From Hyphomicrobium sp. (GTDB lineage: Bacteria > Pseudomonadota > Alphaproteobacteria > Rhizobiales > Hyphomicrobiaceae), in assembly GCA_002928955.1 (NCBI GenBank), contig PERT01000034.1:1-38564 (forward strand): 38,564 nucleotides of DNA, read 5' to 3'. Each line of letters starts with the position of its first letter. Position 1 is the first letter of the stretch. Shown here in pieces: positions 1-10,374 of the stretch. The notes under the pieces were generated by a model that did not search any database, was not told the DNA's origin, and saw nothing but the letters and a program-made list of their open reading frames with translations. Made by a program: the position numbers and the translations under genes.

Positions 1-13
1 CAACCCTATGATT

Positions 14-92
14 CTAGTGTAGCTTTTGCATCTGACGTTTGGTTTTTCGTCCAGCCCCGAGTGGGGACCAAACGTCAGATGCGCTACACTAG
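14..92 (+). repeat. Family A palindrome, copy A1
   Basis: This is a 79-bp imperfect palindrome with CTAG at both ends. The left arm reads CTAGTGTAGC, then a TTTT bulge, then GCATCTGACGTTTGG; the right arm pairs with it but lacks the bulge. I call the orientation + when the bulged arm is on the left. The 9-nt linker CCTATGATT precedes it at 5-13, as it does for the half copy at 30336 and, inverted, for copy A5. The right-hand CTAG (89-92) contains the TAG stop codon, on the minus strand, of the oxidoreductase gene. A transcript of either strand would fold into a long hairpin. Confidence 0.93.
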
Positions 93-1012
93 CGCGTGAG
101 GGAAGCCCCGGCGCGATGGTTTTGAACCGCCCCGCGTGCGCCGCGCGGCGGATCGAAGAGGCGGCCGATGCCGGTCAGGTTGTCATAGCCGAAACCGGCG
201 TCCATGGCCCAACCCATCACGCTATGTGCGGCCTCGGTCATGGGGACTGCGTTGCCGGAACCGGCTGTTGCTGCAAGCACGTAGCCCAGGTCCTTCTCGA
301 CGAGTTCGACCGGGAACATCGGTGCGAAGTTGCCCGCCAGCATACTTGCGGCGGCGCCTTTGACCGCTGTGCTCGCAACCGGCGTCATGCCTATGATCTC
401 GACCGCCCGGGCGGCGTCGACGCTGGATTGTTTCAGAAGACCTATCAACTCAGCCATGGCCGATACCTGGATCGCAAACAGGGCGTTGACGGCGAGCTTC
501 ACCGTTGCGCCGGCGCCGTTTGCGCCCGCATGGTGGACGGCTCCGCCCATCGCCTTCAAGACCGGCTCGGCGAAGGCCAGCCGCGCGGCATCGCCTCCAA
601 CCATGAAGATGAGCTGCCCAGCGTCGGCCTGCGGTCGTGATCCGGCGACAGGAGCATCAAGCAACGCGATGCCGCGCTCTTGCGCTGCTTCGGCGAGTTC
701 GCGAACCCAGCCGATGGTCAAGGTCGAGCAGTCGATGGCTATCGCATCACGCTTCATGCCAATGAGTGCGCCTGTATTCGGGTCGAGCCAGACGTGGCGA
801 GACGCCTCGTCATCGCGCACCATGGCGATGACGATGTCTGCGCCGGTGGCCGCGGAGCGCGGGCTGCCTGCTATCGTCGCTCCAGCTGATGCGAGCGGCT
901 GCGTTTTCGCCGGGTCGCGGTTCCACGCAGTGACAGCGTGCCCTGCCCTGACGAGGGCTTGCGCCATGCGTGAGCCCATGGCGCCGAGGCCAATGAATGC
1001 GATGCGAGTCAT
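89..1012 (-). CDS. NAD(P)-dependent oxidoreductase, 3-hydroxyisobutyrate dehydrogenase family
   Basis: The 307-residue product is a beta-hydroxyacid dehydrogenase (6-phosphogluconate dehydrogenase-like fold). The Rossmann motif GLGAMG lies at residues 8-13, the substrate-binding segment DAPVAGS near 119-125, and the catalytic-type Lys172 and Asn176 in the GAGATVKLAVN segment. The family reduces or oxidises small 3-hydroxy acids or semialdehydes with NAD(P)H; the substrate here cannot be told. I chose the ATG at 1012 over a TTG six bases upstream. Repeat C1 begins only 15 bases upstream of that ATG, so the leader is mostly repeat. The gene ends in the terminal CTAG of repeat A1, and the last dozen or so residues look like a non-homologous tail. 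It is divergent from a LysR gene, its likely regulator. The family is certain; the role is open. Confidence 0.9.
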   Translation of the reverse strand: MTRIAFIGLGAMGSRMAQALVRAGHAVTAWNRDPAKTQPLASAGATIAGSPRSAATGADIVIAMVRDDEASRHVWLDPNTGALIGMKRDAIAIDCSTLTIGWVRELAEAAQERGIALLDAPVAGSRPQADAGQLIFMVGGDAARLAFAEPVLKAMGGAVHHAGANGAGATVKLAVNALFAIQVSAMAELIGLLKQSSVDAARAVEIIGMTPVASTAVKGAAASMLAGNFAPMFPVELVEKDLGYVLAATAGSGNAVPMTEAAHSVMGWAMDAGFGYDNLTGIGRLFDPPRGARGAVQNHRAGASLTR

Positions 1013-1027
1013 GGTCAAACTTTCTTT

Positions 1028-1107
1028 CTAGTGGGGCGTCGCGCCTTAATTGACCTGTGCGAGCGGCAAGCTGGTCGTCAATCAAGGCGCGTTGAACGCC
1101 ACACTAA
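1028..1107 (-). repeat. Family C palindrome, copy C1
   Basis: An 80-bp imperfect palindrome runs from CTAG to CTAA. The left arm is CTAGTGGGGCGT followed by CGCGCCTTAATTGAC; the right arm carries an extra 4 nt (bulge) in GCGTTGAACGCC. Copy C2 at 38384 has the same length and orientation. C1 lies in the divergent promoter region between the oxidoreductase and the LysR gene and starts 15 bases from the oxidoreductase start codon, so that mRNA should begin within or beyond the hairpin. Strand marks the bulged arm: minus means it is on the right. Confidence 0.9.
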
Positions 1108-1138
1108 ACCATTGTTTTTGCTAGTGGTCATAAGCTTG

Positions 1139-1214
1139 CTAGTGTTCCCTAGGCGCCGACATTTGATCTGGAGCGCGTTGCAACGGGAATCAAATGTCGG
1201 CGCAGGAACACTAG
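1139..1214 (+). repeat. Family B palindrome, copy B1
   Basis: A 76-bp imperfect palindrome has CTAG at both ends. The outer stem is CTAGTGTTCC, the inner stem GCGCCGACATTTGAT, and the central loop holds GAGCGCGTTGCAACGGG. The left arm has three extra bases between the stems. Copy B2 at 30247 is the same length and nearly identical in reverse complement. B1 and C1 lie with their bulged arms facing each other across about 31 bp, which itself contains another CTAGTGG (1121). Confidence 0.92.
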
Positions 1215-1276
1215 CGTTTGGCATCGTCCGTCCCTGGGAAGCTACGTCCAGCCGGCTATCGGATAAATCGGTTGCG

Positions 1277-1304
1277 ATGCATCATATTCGTGCATAACGT
1301 GCAT
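1277..1304. promoter_or_regulatory. Possible LysR-type operator
   Basis: ATGCAT at 1277-1282 is followed by TGCAT at 1291 and again at 1300, a partly symmetric cluster immediately before the LysR start codon at 1307. LysR regulators usually bind such dyads in the divergent region they share with their target. The cluster overlaps the expected ribosome-binding region, so it would suit autorepression. This is inference from position and symmetry only. Confidence 0.3.
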
Positions 1305-1306
1305 GA

Positions 1307-2209
1307 ATGAACTTTGATGACCTGGCACTGTTTTTAGCCGTTGCCCGTCGCGGCAACTTCGCAACCGTCGCCAAGGATCTTGCCGTCGACCCGTCGTCTG
1401 TGTCGCGCGGCATCGCCGATCTTGAGGCAGCGCTCGGTGTGCGGCTGTTTCAGCGCACCACGCGGCGTGTCACGCTCACCGAGGCCGGCGCGCTCTATCT
1501 CGCGAGCATTGAGCCACTGATAGACGAGTTGCGCCGCGCTAACGCTGCCATCCAGAACGCGCAATCGGTGCCGCGCGGATTGCTGCGCATCTCGACGTCA
1601 GTGACGTTCGGTCAGAAAGTGCTCGTGCCGCTGTTGCCGGCGTTTCGGGCTCACTATCCCGAGCTTGCCGTCGAAGGCGTCTTCACTGACGCCAACGTCG
1701 ACCTGGTCACTGACCGGATCGATCTCGCCGTTCGTCTCGCGCCGACGATCGAAGGCGATTTGATCGCGGCGAAACTCATGGACACGCGCTATCGTGTCGT
1801 TGCAAGCAAAGAGTATCTAAAATCGTCGCCCCGACTGGTTGCGCCTGCCGATCTCGCAAGGCACCGTGTTCTGCTTTTCAACCTGCCTGGCTTTCGCAAA
1901 CGTTGGCTGTTCCGCGACCGGAAGAGCGGTCCTATTGTAGAGGTGCCGATCGCGGGTGACATTACTCTCGCACCCGCCGGGGCTTTGCTTGAGGCGGCGA
2001 TAACCGGCCTCGGTCCTGTAATGCTGCCGGACTGGCTGGTCGACGCCGACATTGCTGCCGGCCGGCTGCGGAACGTCTTTCCGAGACATGACGTGACGGC
2101 GACGACCTTTGAGACAGCCGCTTGGCTCGTCTATCCAAGCCGGGCCTATCTGCCGAACAAGGTCAGGGTCATGATCGATTTCTTGAAGTTCCACCTCGCG
2201 TCGCCTTGA
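1307..2209 (+). CDS. LysR-family transcriptional regulator
   Basis: The 300-residue product has normal LysR length. The N-terminal winged helix-turn-helix spans about residues 1-60, with the characteristic SSVSRGIADLEAALGVRLFQR segment divided around residue 30-50. A linker helix follows, then a periplasmic-binding-protein-like effector domain from about residue 90 to 295. It resembles the large group of LysR proteins that control neighbouring dehydrogenases. It is divergent from the oxidoreductase, but the roughly 290-bp gap is now largely filled by repeats C1 and B1, leaving about 90 bp for promoters near this gene. An ATG at 1303 overlaps the chosen ATG in another frame. The effector is unknown. 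Confidence 0.92.
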   Translation: MNFDDLALFLAVARRGNFATVAKDLAVDPSSVSRGIADLEAALGVRLFQRTTRRVTLTEAGALYLASIEPLIDELRRANAAIQNAQSVPRGLLRISTSVTFGQKVLVPLLPAFRAHYPELAVEGVFTDANVDLVTDRIDLAVRLAPTIEGDLIAAKLMDTRYRVVASKEYLKSSPRLVAPADLARHRVLLFNLPGFRKRWLFRDRKSGPIVEVPIAGDITLAPAGALLEAAITGLGPVMLPDWLVDADIAAGRLRNVFPRHDVTATTFETAAWLVYPSRAYLPNKVRVMIDFLKFHLASP

Positions 2210-2267
2210 CGGCGACCGGGTGGTCCCATTCGATGCCGCCACGTCTCGTCGCCGCCTCACGCTTCCT

Positions 2268-2300
2268 CCTCCGCCAATGGCCCGTCCTCCGCCAATGGCC
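2268..2300. repeat. Short tandem repeat, 18-bp unit
   Basis: CCTCCGCCAATGGCCCGT at 2268-2285 is followed directly by 15 matching bases at 2286-2300. It lies about 60 bp after the LysR stop codon. There are only two units and no known role. Confidence 0.7.
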
Positions 2301-2608
2301 AGTCAGCTTCTTCATCCCGCGGTTGTCGTGTCGATGTCACTACTGATGAGGGCGGATGCTGTTGAGCGGGACAGCGGCATATATCCAAAACGCAGTGGGG
2401 AGCGAACACCCCTGATGCCCGGTAACCCGATGTTTCTAAAATGTGATTCAGGTGGAGATACCCGGATGGAATTTTTGCCGGGGCCATGCGTCGGATGTCC
2501 CGACCAGTTCACACCGGAATTCACATTTCCAAACTGAGACCTCGGATCTGTTGGTCCGGTCTGCACTGGTCTCCAGACCGTCCTCAAAGTACCGGGTATT
2601 CGTGAACC

Positions 2609-2684
2609 CAGTGTTGCGCGTCGGACGTCCGGTCCGTTCTCGCGGCTGGCCTCGAACCCACGCCCTATTAATAAAAAACACTAA
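2609..2684 (-). repeat. Family A palindrome, decayed copy A7
   Basis: The left half aligns with copies A2-A5 without gaps over about 50 bases: CAGTGTTGCGCG, GGACGT, GGTCC, CTCGCGGCTGG and CTCGAA all fall at the expected offsets. The right arm is badly eroded and AT-rich but still ends CACTAA followed by AATCAA, matching CACTAG plus AATCATAGG after A5. Arm pairing is largely lost. It is the oldest-looking copy and the only repeat between the LysR gene and the tRNA. Confidence 0.7.
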
Positions 2685-2822
2685 AATCAATAACTTGGAA
2701 TTGTTCTGCATGGTTTCGACGTTGCCTCCGAACCGCACGGCGCCAAGACGTAAAGGTAGGCCACGCATCAGCTTGGCCGGAGACTTGCATCGCCGAGCAT
2801 GAGTTGGAGCTGGGCATCAAAA

Positions 2823-2843
2823 GGGCACCCCGGATGGGTGCCC
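2823..2843 (-). terminator. Hairpin with short T run on the minus strand
   Basis: GGGCACCC and GGGTGCCC form a perfect 8-bp stem with a 5-base loop. On the minus strand it is followed by TTTT, so it could end a minus-strand transcript. No minus-strand gene is recognised upstream, and on the plus strand there is no T run. It lies just before the small ORF at 2902 and could instead fold in that ORF's leader. Confidence 0.35.
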
Positions 2844-2901
2844 GAGCCGGTGCGCTGGCTCGCGACCGGCGGAATGTACAGGTGCTTTGAGGATAATCGT
2901 A

Positions 2902-3045
2902 ATGTGGCGCTGGATCGTCGCAGTGGCTTCGGGAGGGCTCGTAGTCCACTTCTCGGGTGTGCTTGGATCCGACTGGAGCCGGCCGAGTTTAATGCTGCTG
3001 CCGTTATCGGTAGCGCTGGCTGTCGGGCTGCTCGCCGAACGGTGA
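2902..3045 (+). CDS. Possible 47-residue membrane microprotein
   Basis: A small frame starts with ATG at 2902, nine bases after GAGG. The product begins MWRWIVAVASGGLVVHF, has a polar turn (GSDWSRPS, about residues 22-29), then a second hydrophobic stretch MLLPLSVALAVGLLAER to the end. Two hydrophobic helices around a short charged loop are typical of small inner-membrane proteins, and such a pattern is unlikely in a random frame of this length. It stands alone in about 1.1 kb without other genes, upstream of tRNA-Leu. No homologue is recognised. It may be a chance ORF. Confidence 0.42.
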   Translation: MWRWIVAVASGGLVVHFSGVLGSDWSRPSLMLLPLSVALAVGLLAER

Positions 3046-3320
3046 AGCAAAACGTGCGCCTCGGCTCGAAGGGGTGCCAGCAATACAGAGCAACAGCGGT
3101 CACTAATAATCCCGATTGATCTTCCACGAGGGTGCCAGATATATGTCGCGCAAGCCATTGGGACGGCGAGTAGGGTGATCGCTCCGCCGTGGAAGCCGTT
3201 CCGAGGTGCGGCCCGTGGCGCGGCAAGACAATCGTGTGGCTGGAGTACAGCGCTGACGAATGGCTGCGGATGGCAATATCCGCGGCTTAGCGCGGTCTAA
3301 AGGTTGCACGCTGGCAAGAC

Positions 3321-3405
<85 letters not shown>

Positions 3406-3511
3406 GTCTTGCCGCATGACGCGAGCCGCATCAGACCAGAATGGCGAGCCGGGGCGTCCGGTCCGCTTAGAATATTCAGGATAACTCCAACAAGCCGAGT
3501 AGGTTGCCGAC

Positions 3512-4867
3512 ATGCAAATTACCGAGACGATCAACGACGGCCTGAAGCGCACCCTCACGGTCGTGGTCGGCGCCGGCGAGTTGTCCGAGCGCTTCGACAA
3601 GCGGCTCGATGAGATCAAGGACCAGGTCCAGCTCAAGGGTTTCCGCAAGGGCAAGGTGCCCATGGCTCATATCCGCAAGCTCTATGGCAAGTCGCTCATG
3701 AGTGAAGTGCTGGAGAAGGCGGTCAACGAGACCAGTTCGCAGGCTATATCCGAGCGCAAGGAGCGTCCGGCCCTTCGGCCGAACATCGAGCTGGTTGGTG
3801 GAAAAGACACTATGGAGCAGGTCATCGAAGGCAAGGCGGATCTCGCCTACTCGATGAGCTTCGAGGTGCTGCCGGAAATTCCGGCCGGGGATTTTACGAC
3901 GCTCAGCCTTGAGCGACTGGTGGCCGGCGTCGACGACGAGACGCTCAACAAATCACTGGACGATATTGCGACCCGAAGCATGACGTTCCTGGCTGAAGAC
4001 GGCCGGGTTGCGGGCGACGGCGACCGCGTCACCATCGATTTCGCAGGCAAGATCGATGGCGTGGCTTTCGAGGGTGGTACCGGCGAAGGCATGGGCGTTG
4101 TCATCGGGCAGGGAAATATGATCCCCGGCTTCGAAGATGGTCTCAAAGGCGCCAAGTCCGGTGACGAACGCACGATCCACGCGACGTTCCCCGAAGCGTA
4201 CCCGGTCAAAACCCTGGCCGGGAAGGCCGCCGTGTTCGAGATCAAGGTCAGCGAAGTGGCCGGTTCTGTCAAACCCGAGATCGATGATGCGTTCGCCGTC
4301 ACGCTCGGCCTCGAGAGCGCGGAGAAACTGAAGGAGGCCGTCACCGAACGGATCGCTAAGGAATACGAAGGCGCGGCACGTATGAAGCTCAAGCGCGAGC
4401 TGCTCGACGAACTTGAGAAGATGTACGCGTTCGGCCTGCCGCCATCGCTGGTCGAATTCGAGTTCAACCAGATCTGGGGTCAACTTGAGAAGTCGCTTAA
4501 GGATCAGAACAAGACCTTCGCCGACGAGGGCAAGACCGAAGCCGAAGCGCGCGCCGAATACCGGTTGATTGCCGAGCGACGGGTTCGGCTGGGTCTCGTG
4601 GTCGGCGACATTGGTGACAAGAACAAGATCCAGGTCACGCAGGACGAACTCAGACGCGCACTCATTGAGCACGCGCGTCGCTACCCCGGCCAGGAAAAGA
4701 TGGTCTATGAGTATTTCGAGAAGACGCCCGGCGCGATCGCGGAGCTGCGCGCGCCGATCTTCGAGGACAAGGTTGTGGACTTCGTTTTGAGCCAAGCCAA
4801 GATTTCCGAGCGTCAAGTGAGCCGCGACGAACTCATGAAAGCGGTAGAAGCCACGAACGAGGCATGA
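3512..4867 (+). CDS. tig: Trigger factor
   Basis: This is the ribosome-associated chaperone and peptidyl-prolyl isomerase that meets nascent chains at the exit tunnel. The 451-residue length is normal. The N-terminal ribosome-binding domain carries the signature GFRKGKVP near residues 43-50, which docks on ribosomal protein L23. The FKBP-type isomerase domain lies around residues 150-245 ([26 protein letters not shown]). The helical C-terminal chaperone domain follows. It starts about 107 bp after tRNA-Leu and is followed by clpP after 124 bp, the usual order tig-clpP-clpX-lon. Confidence 0.98.
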   Translation: MQITETINDGLKRTLTVVVGAGELSERFDKRLDEIKDQVQLKGFRKGKVPMAHIRKLYGKSLMSEVLEKAVNETSSQAISERKERPALRPNIELVGGKDTMEQVIEGKADLAYSMSFEVLPEIPAGDFTTLSLERLVAGVDDETLNKSLDDIATRSMTFLAEDGRVAGDGDRVTIDFAGKIDGVAFEGGTGEGMGVVIGQGNMIPGFEDGLKGAKSGDERTIHATFPEAYPVKTLAGKAAVFEIKVSEVAGSVKPEIDDAFAVTLGLESAEKLKEAVTERIAKEYEGAARMKLKRELLDELEKMYAFGLPPSLVEFEFNQIWGQLEKSLKDQNKTFADEGKTEAEARAEYRLIAERRVRLGLVVGDIGDKNKIQVTQDELRRALIEHARRYPGQEKMVYEYFEKTPGAIAELRAPIFEDKVVDFVLSQAKISERQVSRDELMKAVEATNEA

Positions 4868-4991
4868 TCGAGCCCTTGCGGCGCCTTGGTCCTATGCTCA
4901 TGTTTGGGAGTGCCCGGCTCCGATTCGGTGGAGCCGGAAAGCCGGACGCGTCTACTCACCCCGTCCGGATCATCAGGAGATTGAAAGTCCC

Positions 4992-5639
4992 ATGCGCGAT
5001 CCCGTCGCAACGCTGACGAATACCTTCTGGCCGATGGTCGTCGAACAGACCAACCGCGGCGAGCGCGGCTATGACCTTCCGTCCAGGCTTTTGAAAGAAC
5101 GCATTATTTTTGTGACGGGTCCGGTTGAGGATCACATGGCGGCCTCGATCTGTATGCAGCTCCTTTATTGCGAGAGTGAGAACCCCAAGAAGGAAATCTC
5201 GATGTACATCAACTCGCCTGGCGGCGTGGTGACGTCGGGTATGGCCATCTACGACACAATGCAGTTCATCCGCTGTCCGATCGCGACGTTGTGCATCGGC
5301 CAGGCTGCTTCCATGGGTTCACTGCTGCTCGCAGCCGGTACGGCTGGTATGCGCTATGCGCTGCCCAACGCGCGCATCATGGTGCACCAGCCGTCAGGTG
5401 GTTTCTCGGGTCAAGCGTCGGACATCGAGCGGCACGCCGAAGATATCGTCAAGATGAAGCGTAGGCTCAATGAAGTCTACGTCAAGCATACGGGCAAGCC
5501 ATATGAAGTCATCGAGCGCACGCTGGATCGCGATCACTTCATGACTTCGGTGCAGGCCAAAGAATTCGGTCTGATCGACAAAGTCCTGCAGAGCCGCGAT
5601 GAGATTCCCGATGCGATTGCTGACAGCAAGAACAGCTGA
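4992..5639 (+). CDS. clpP: ATP-dependent Clp protease proteolytic subunit
   Basis: ClpP forms the double-heptamer serine peptidase chamber fed by ClpX and ClpA. The 215-residue product has the catalytic triad Ser107 (GQAASMGS), His132 (MVHQPSGG) and Asp181 (DRDHF). A short N-terminal segment before residue 16 may be processed. AGGAG lies 11-12 bases before the ATG. It precedes clpX, its unfoldase partner, by 452 bp, so clpX probably has its own promoter. Confidence 0.98.
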   Translation: MRDPVATLTNTFWPMVVEQTNRGERGYDLPSRLLKERIIFVTGPVEDHMAASICMQLLYCESENPKKEISMYINSPGGVVTSGMAIYDTMQFIRCPIATLCIGQAASMGSLLLAAGTAGMRYALPNARIMVHQPSGGFSGQASDIERHAEDIVKMKRRLNEVYVKHTGKPYEVIERTLDRDHFMTSVQAKEFGLIDKVLQSRDEIPDAIADSKNS

Positions 5640-6091
5640 TGGCGTGATGGGAAGGTCACGGTGGGCAACGCTGTCGTGATCCCTGTTTTGGATCAGTTAC
5701 TCCGGCTCGGTTCGGGCGTGGCGGATGCCGGAGTTCACTTGCACAACATCGCTGTTGGACAGAGCGGGCGACTTGGAGCGAGGTTTGCGCAATAGTTGCC
5801 TTGCGCCAGCGTTACGGACGGCAGTCGGCTTCACGAAAACTGTTGCAATTCGGCCCGAAGCACGTGAGCCATAATACCACAGGTGCAAGGTAAACTTATC
5901 TTAACCTGACTGACTGCGGTGGACGGGGCATTAATCCATTCTTGATCTCGGCAACGCTAGCGTGCTCAGATCGACTTCGGTAGACTCGGCAGTGCCCTGC
6001 GGCGGGCTTGGCAGCAGGCCCAGAAAATTCAGGGCAAGGGCCTGGATCGGCAAAGGTGCCGACCGTTCCCTGGTAAAGGGTGAGACGACGA
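5640..6091. other. clpP-clpX intergenic region
   Basis: No coding frame with a recognisable product is visible in this stretch. No clear intrinsic terminator follows clpP. I looked for the CTTG-N17-C(C/T)(C/T)AT heat-shock pattern seen before lon and did not find a good match. A CATAAT hexamer at about 5871-5876 could be a -10 box but lacks a well-spaced -35. Confidence 0.5.
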
Positions 6092-7345
<1,254 letters not shown>

Positions 7346-7411
7346 CAGGTGCTGGGTGTTCCTTTCATGAAGGCTGGGGGGACACTTTGGGCGAAGCTGC
7401 GTGAGAGTGGA

Positions 7412-7439
7412 CTTGTTTGCGGCCCGTAAGTTCCCATTT
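7412..7439 (+). promoter_or_regulatory. Candidate heat-shock (RpoH) promoter of lon
   Basis: CTTG at 7412-7415 and CCCATTT at 7433-7439 are separated by exactly 17 bases. This matches the heat-shock sigma factor pattern CTTG-N17/18-C(C/T)(C/T)AT known from alphaproteobacteria. It lies 220 bp before the lon start codon, in the 313-bp clpX-lon gap, which has no other feature I can support. lon is a classical RpoH target. Transcription would start around 7446, giving a leader of about 210 nt. Confidence 0.55.
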
Positions 7440-7658
7440 CCGTCCGAAGGCGATTTTGCGGGTCGGATCTGGTCTGGATTTCATCGCAGAGCCACGCCTC
7501 CTGTAGCATGCCGGGGCCCTCGTCGAAGGTTGAGGATCTGGGAACTCGCGGCCGTCGAGGCGCGGGGTTCCAGGATCGAAGCGAGGGGTCTGAGACGATT
7601 AACACTGGCTGCCGGCGGAACCTGCCCGCCACAGCGCACACGAGGATTGGGTATCGCC

Positions 7659-10088
7659 ATGAGCGAAGACAACAAGACGCGCGAGAAGGCAGGTGGCAAG
7701 GAGCTGTATCCGGTCCTGCCGCTGCGCGACATCGTCGTTTTTCCGTACATGATCGTGCCGCTGTTCGTCGGACGCGAAAAGTCGATCAACGCACTCGAAG
7801 AGGTTATGCGAGCCGACAAGCAGATACTGCTTGCCGCGCAGAAAAATGCTGGCGATGACGATCCGGCCACCGACGCCATCTATCAGGTTGGTACGCTCGC
7901 ATCGGTCCTGCAACTGCTCAAGCTGCCGGACGGCACCGTTAAGGTGCTGGTCGAGGGCACAGCGCGCGCCAAGATCGTGCGCTACACTGACAATCCCGAC
8001 TACTTCGAAGCCGAGGTCGAGCGTGTTGCCGAGACCGTCGGCACCAAAGACGAAATCGAGGCTCTTGCCCGATCAACGGTGTCGCAATTCGAGAGCTACG
8101 TGAAGCTCAACAAGAAGATCTCGCCTGAGGTTCTTGGCACGATCACCCAGATCGAAGATTATTCTAAACTCGCCGATACCATAGCCTCTCATCTTGCGAT
8201 CAAGATTTCCGATAAGCAGGATGTGCTCGAGGTGACCACGATCTCGGACCGGCTCGAGCGTGTGTTCACTCTCATGGAGAGCGAGATTTCAGTCCTTCAG
8301 GTTGAGAAGAAGATCCGCTCGCGCGTGAAGCGTCAGATGGAGAAGACGCAGCGCGAGTACTATCTCAACGAGCAGATGAAGGCGATCCAGAAAGAGCTTG
8401 GCGATAACGACGAGCGGGACGACATCTCCGAGTTCGAGGAGAAGATCGAGAACACGAAGTTGTCGAAGGAGGCTAAGGACAAGGCCCTCGCAGAGCTGAA
8501 GAAGCTCAAGCAGATGAGCCCGATGTCAGCTGAAGCCACTGTCGTGCGCAATTACCTCGATTGGTTGTTGTCGATCCCGTGGGGCATCAAGGGCAAGGTC
8601 AAGAAGGATCTGGCCGAAGCCCAGGACGTGCTCGACAAGGAGCACTATGGCCTGGAGAAGGTCAAAGAACGCATCCTCGAGTATCTCGCTGTGCAGGCGC
8701 GCACCAACAAGCTCAAGGGTCCGATCCTGTGCCTCGTCGGCCCGCCCGGTGTCGGCAAGACATCTCTGGGCAAGTCGATCGCCAATGCGACGGGGCGTGA
8801 GTTCGTGCGCATGTCCCTCGGCGGCGTGCGTGACGAGGCTGAGATCCGCGGCCATCGTCGCACCTATATCGGCTCGATGCCGGGCAAGGTCGTTCAGTCG
8901 ATGAAGAAGGCAAAGCGCACAAACCCGCTTTTCCTGTTGGATGAGATCGACAAGATGGGCCAGGACTTCCGCGGCGATCCCGCGGCGGCCCTCTTGGAGG
9001 TGCTTGACCCTGAGCAGAACAGCACCTTCGCCGACCACTACCTTGAAGTGGATTATGATCTTTCGAACGTCATGTTCGTGACCACGGCGAACACTCTCAA
9101 CATCCCGCCGGCCCTGATGGACCGCATGGAGATCATCCGGCTCGCCGGCTACACGGAAGACGAAAAGGTCGAGATCGCCAAGCGTCACCTGATCGCCGAG
9201 CAGACCTCGGCCCATGGACTTGAGCCTGGCGAGTGGGTGGTCGAGGATAGTGCGATCCAGGAGATCATTCGACACTATACGCGCGAGGCGGGCGTGCGCT
9301 CGCTCGAACGTGAGATCGCCAAGCTCGCACGCAAGGCGGTCAAGCAGATTCTGACGTCGTCGAAAAAGACCGTGAAGGTGACCGGGCAGAACATCGAGAC
9401 CTACCTCGGTGTACCGAAGTATCGCTATGGCGAGGCCGAACTCGAGGATCGGGTGGGCATTGTCACCGGGCTTGCCTGGACCGAGGTCGGCGGCGAACTA
9501 CTGACGATCGAAGGCGTTCTGATGCCCGGAAAGGGCAAGATGACCGTCACCGGCAATCTGCGCGACGTGATGAAAGAGAGCATCCAGGCCGCAAACGCCT
9601 ACGTTCGCTCACGCTCCATCGACTTCGGCATTCATCCTTCAGCCTTCGAAAAGAAGGACATCCACGTGCACGTGCCCGAGGGTGCGACGCCGAAGGATGG
9701 GCCCTCGGCCGGCATCGCCATGGCCACAGCGATCATCTCGGTGCTGACGGGAATTGAGGTGAAGAAGGACGTAGCCATGACCGGCGAGATCACTCTGCGC
9801 GGACGCGTGTTGCCGATCGGCGGGCTAAAAGAGAAGCTTCTTGCCGCGCTTCGCGGCGGGCTCAAAACCGTGCTCATCCCCGAGGAGAACGTGAAGGATC
9901 TCGCGGAGATACCCGAAGAGGTGAAGAAGAAGCTCGATATCATCGCGGTTGCCAAGCTGGACGATGTGTTGAAGCATGCGCTGGTCAAGATGCCTGAGCC
10001 TATCACGTGGGAGCAGGTGGCCCAGGCAACGGCAGCGGCGATCAAGGACGAGGAAGGCCCGGGCGGATCGCGCCTGACGGCCCACTGA
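7659..10088 (+). CDS. lon: ATP-dependent protease Lon
   Basis: Lon is a cytoplasmic homohexameric AAA+ protease that degrades misfolded and selected regulatory proteins. The 809-residue product has the N-terminal substrate-binding LAN domain (about residues 12-205), Walker [10 protein letters not shown] near residue 360, Walker [10 protein letters not shown], and the C-terminal serine-lysine peptidase. The catalytic serine is Ser683 (DGPSAG); the lysine is near residue 726 (GGLKEK). The frame stays open 86 codons upstream, but that part does not look like Lon; [10 protein letters not shown] at 7659 is the natural start. A strong terminator follows at 10131. The gene probably has its own heat-shock promoter. 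Confidence 0.98.
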   Translation: MSEDNKTREKAGGKELYPVLPLRDIVVFPYMIVPLFVGREKSINALEEVMRADKQILLAAQKNAGDDDPATDAIYQVGTLASVLQLLKLPDGTVKVLVEGTARAKIVRYTDNPDYFEAEVERVAETVGTKDEIEALARSTVSQFESYVKLNKKISPEVLGTITQIEDYSKLADTIASHLAIKISDKQDVLEVTTISDRLERVFTLMESEISVLQVEKKIRSRVKRQMEKTQREYYLNEQMKAIQKELGDNDERDDISEFEEKIENTKLSKEAKDKALAELKKLKQMSPMSAEATVVRNYLDWLLSIPWGIKGKVKKDLAEAQDVLDKEHYGLEKVKERILEYLAVQARTNKLKGPILCLVGPPGVGKTSLGKSIANATGREFVRMSLGGVRDEAEIRGHRRTYIGSMPGKVVQSMKKAKRTNPLFLLDEIDKMGQDFRGDPAAALLEVLDPEQNSTFADHYLEVDYDLSNVMFVTTANTLNIPPALMDRMEIIRLAGYTEDEKVEIAKRHLIAEQTSAHGLEPGEWVVEDSAIQEIIRHYTREAGVRSLEREIAKLARKAVKQILTSSKKTVKVTGQNIETYLGVPKYRYGEAELEDRVGIVTGLAWTEVGGELLTIEGVLMPGKGKMTVTGNLRDVMKESIQAANAYVRSRSIDFGIHPSAFEKKDIHVHVPEGATPKDGPSAGIAMATAIISVLTGIEVKKDVAMTGEITLRGRVLPIGGLKEKLLAALRGGLKTVLIPEENVKDLAEIPEEVKKKLDIIAVAKLDDVLKHALVKMPEPITWEQVAQATAAAIKDEEGPGGSRLTAH

Positions 10089-10130
10089 CGATCCTGTATC
10101 TCCGTCGACTGGTCCGGAACGGTATGAAAG

Positions 10131-10162
10131 AGGCCCGGCGTCGAAAGACGGTCGGGCCTTTT
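10131..10162 (+). terminator. Intrinsic terminator after lon
   Basis: AGGCCCG pairs with CGGGCCT, with an inner GTC-GAAA-GAC tetraloop hairpin, followed directly by TTTT. It begins 43 bases after the lon stop codon and separates lon from hupB. Confidence 0.9.
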
Positions 10163-10374
10163 GCTGTCGAAAGTGTCCATCTTCGTTGACGACAACTTTG
10201 CAGATCCCCAATGTTTTCAGGCTTATTCGGGGTCTTTTGTGCTTGACGGCCCGGTTTTTTGGGCGCTTTTCTGCCCGCTCTGTCGTCATGACAGCAGCCC
10301 CCGAACGGTCTTCGAGTGTCGTTGACGCTCTCGCCGGGGCCCTTGAAATTTCCGAACGCAAAGGACTGACCGCA

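Noticed and set aside
2200-2216. Terminator at the LysR stop codon
   Set aside because: The GTCGCC/GGCGAC stem is only 6 bp, overlaps the stop codon and has no T run.
2440-2608. Further decayed family A copies upstream of A7
   Set aside because: ATCTG followed by TTGGTCC (about 2548) is suggestive, but needs gaps and the rest does not align; too weak to list.
2640-2670. T-arm-like sequence (TGGGTTCGAGGCC on the minus strand)
   Set aside because: The stem does not pair and no acceptor, D or anticodon arm is present; it is the core of decayed repeat A7.
2768-3226. Minus-strand open frame of about 150 codons near the tRNA
   Set aside because: Low-complexity arginine/serine/proline composition, no motif, no ribosome-binding site.
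7401-7658. 86-residue upstream extension of Lon
   Set aside because: It is arginine-rich, unlike Lon, and lies over the probable promoter leader.
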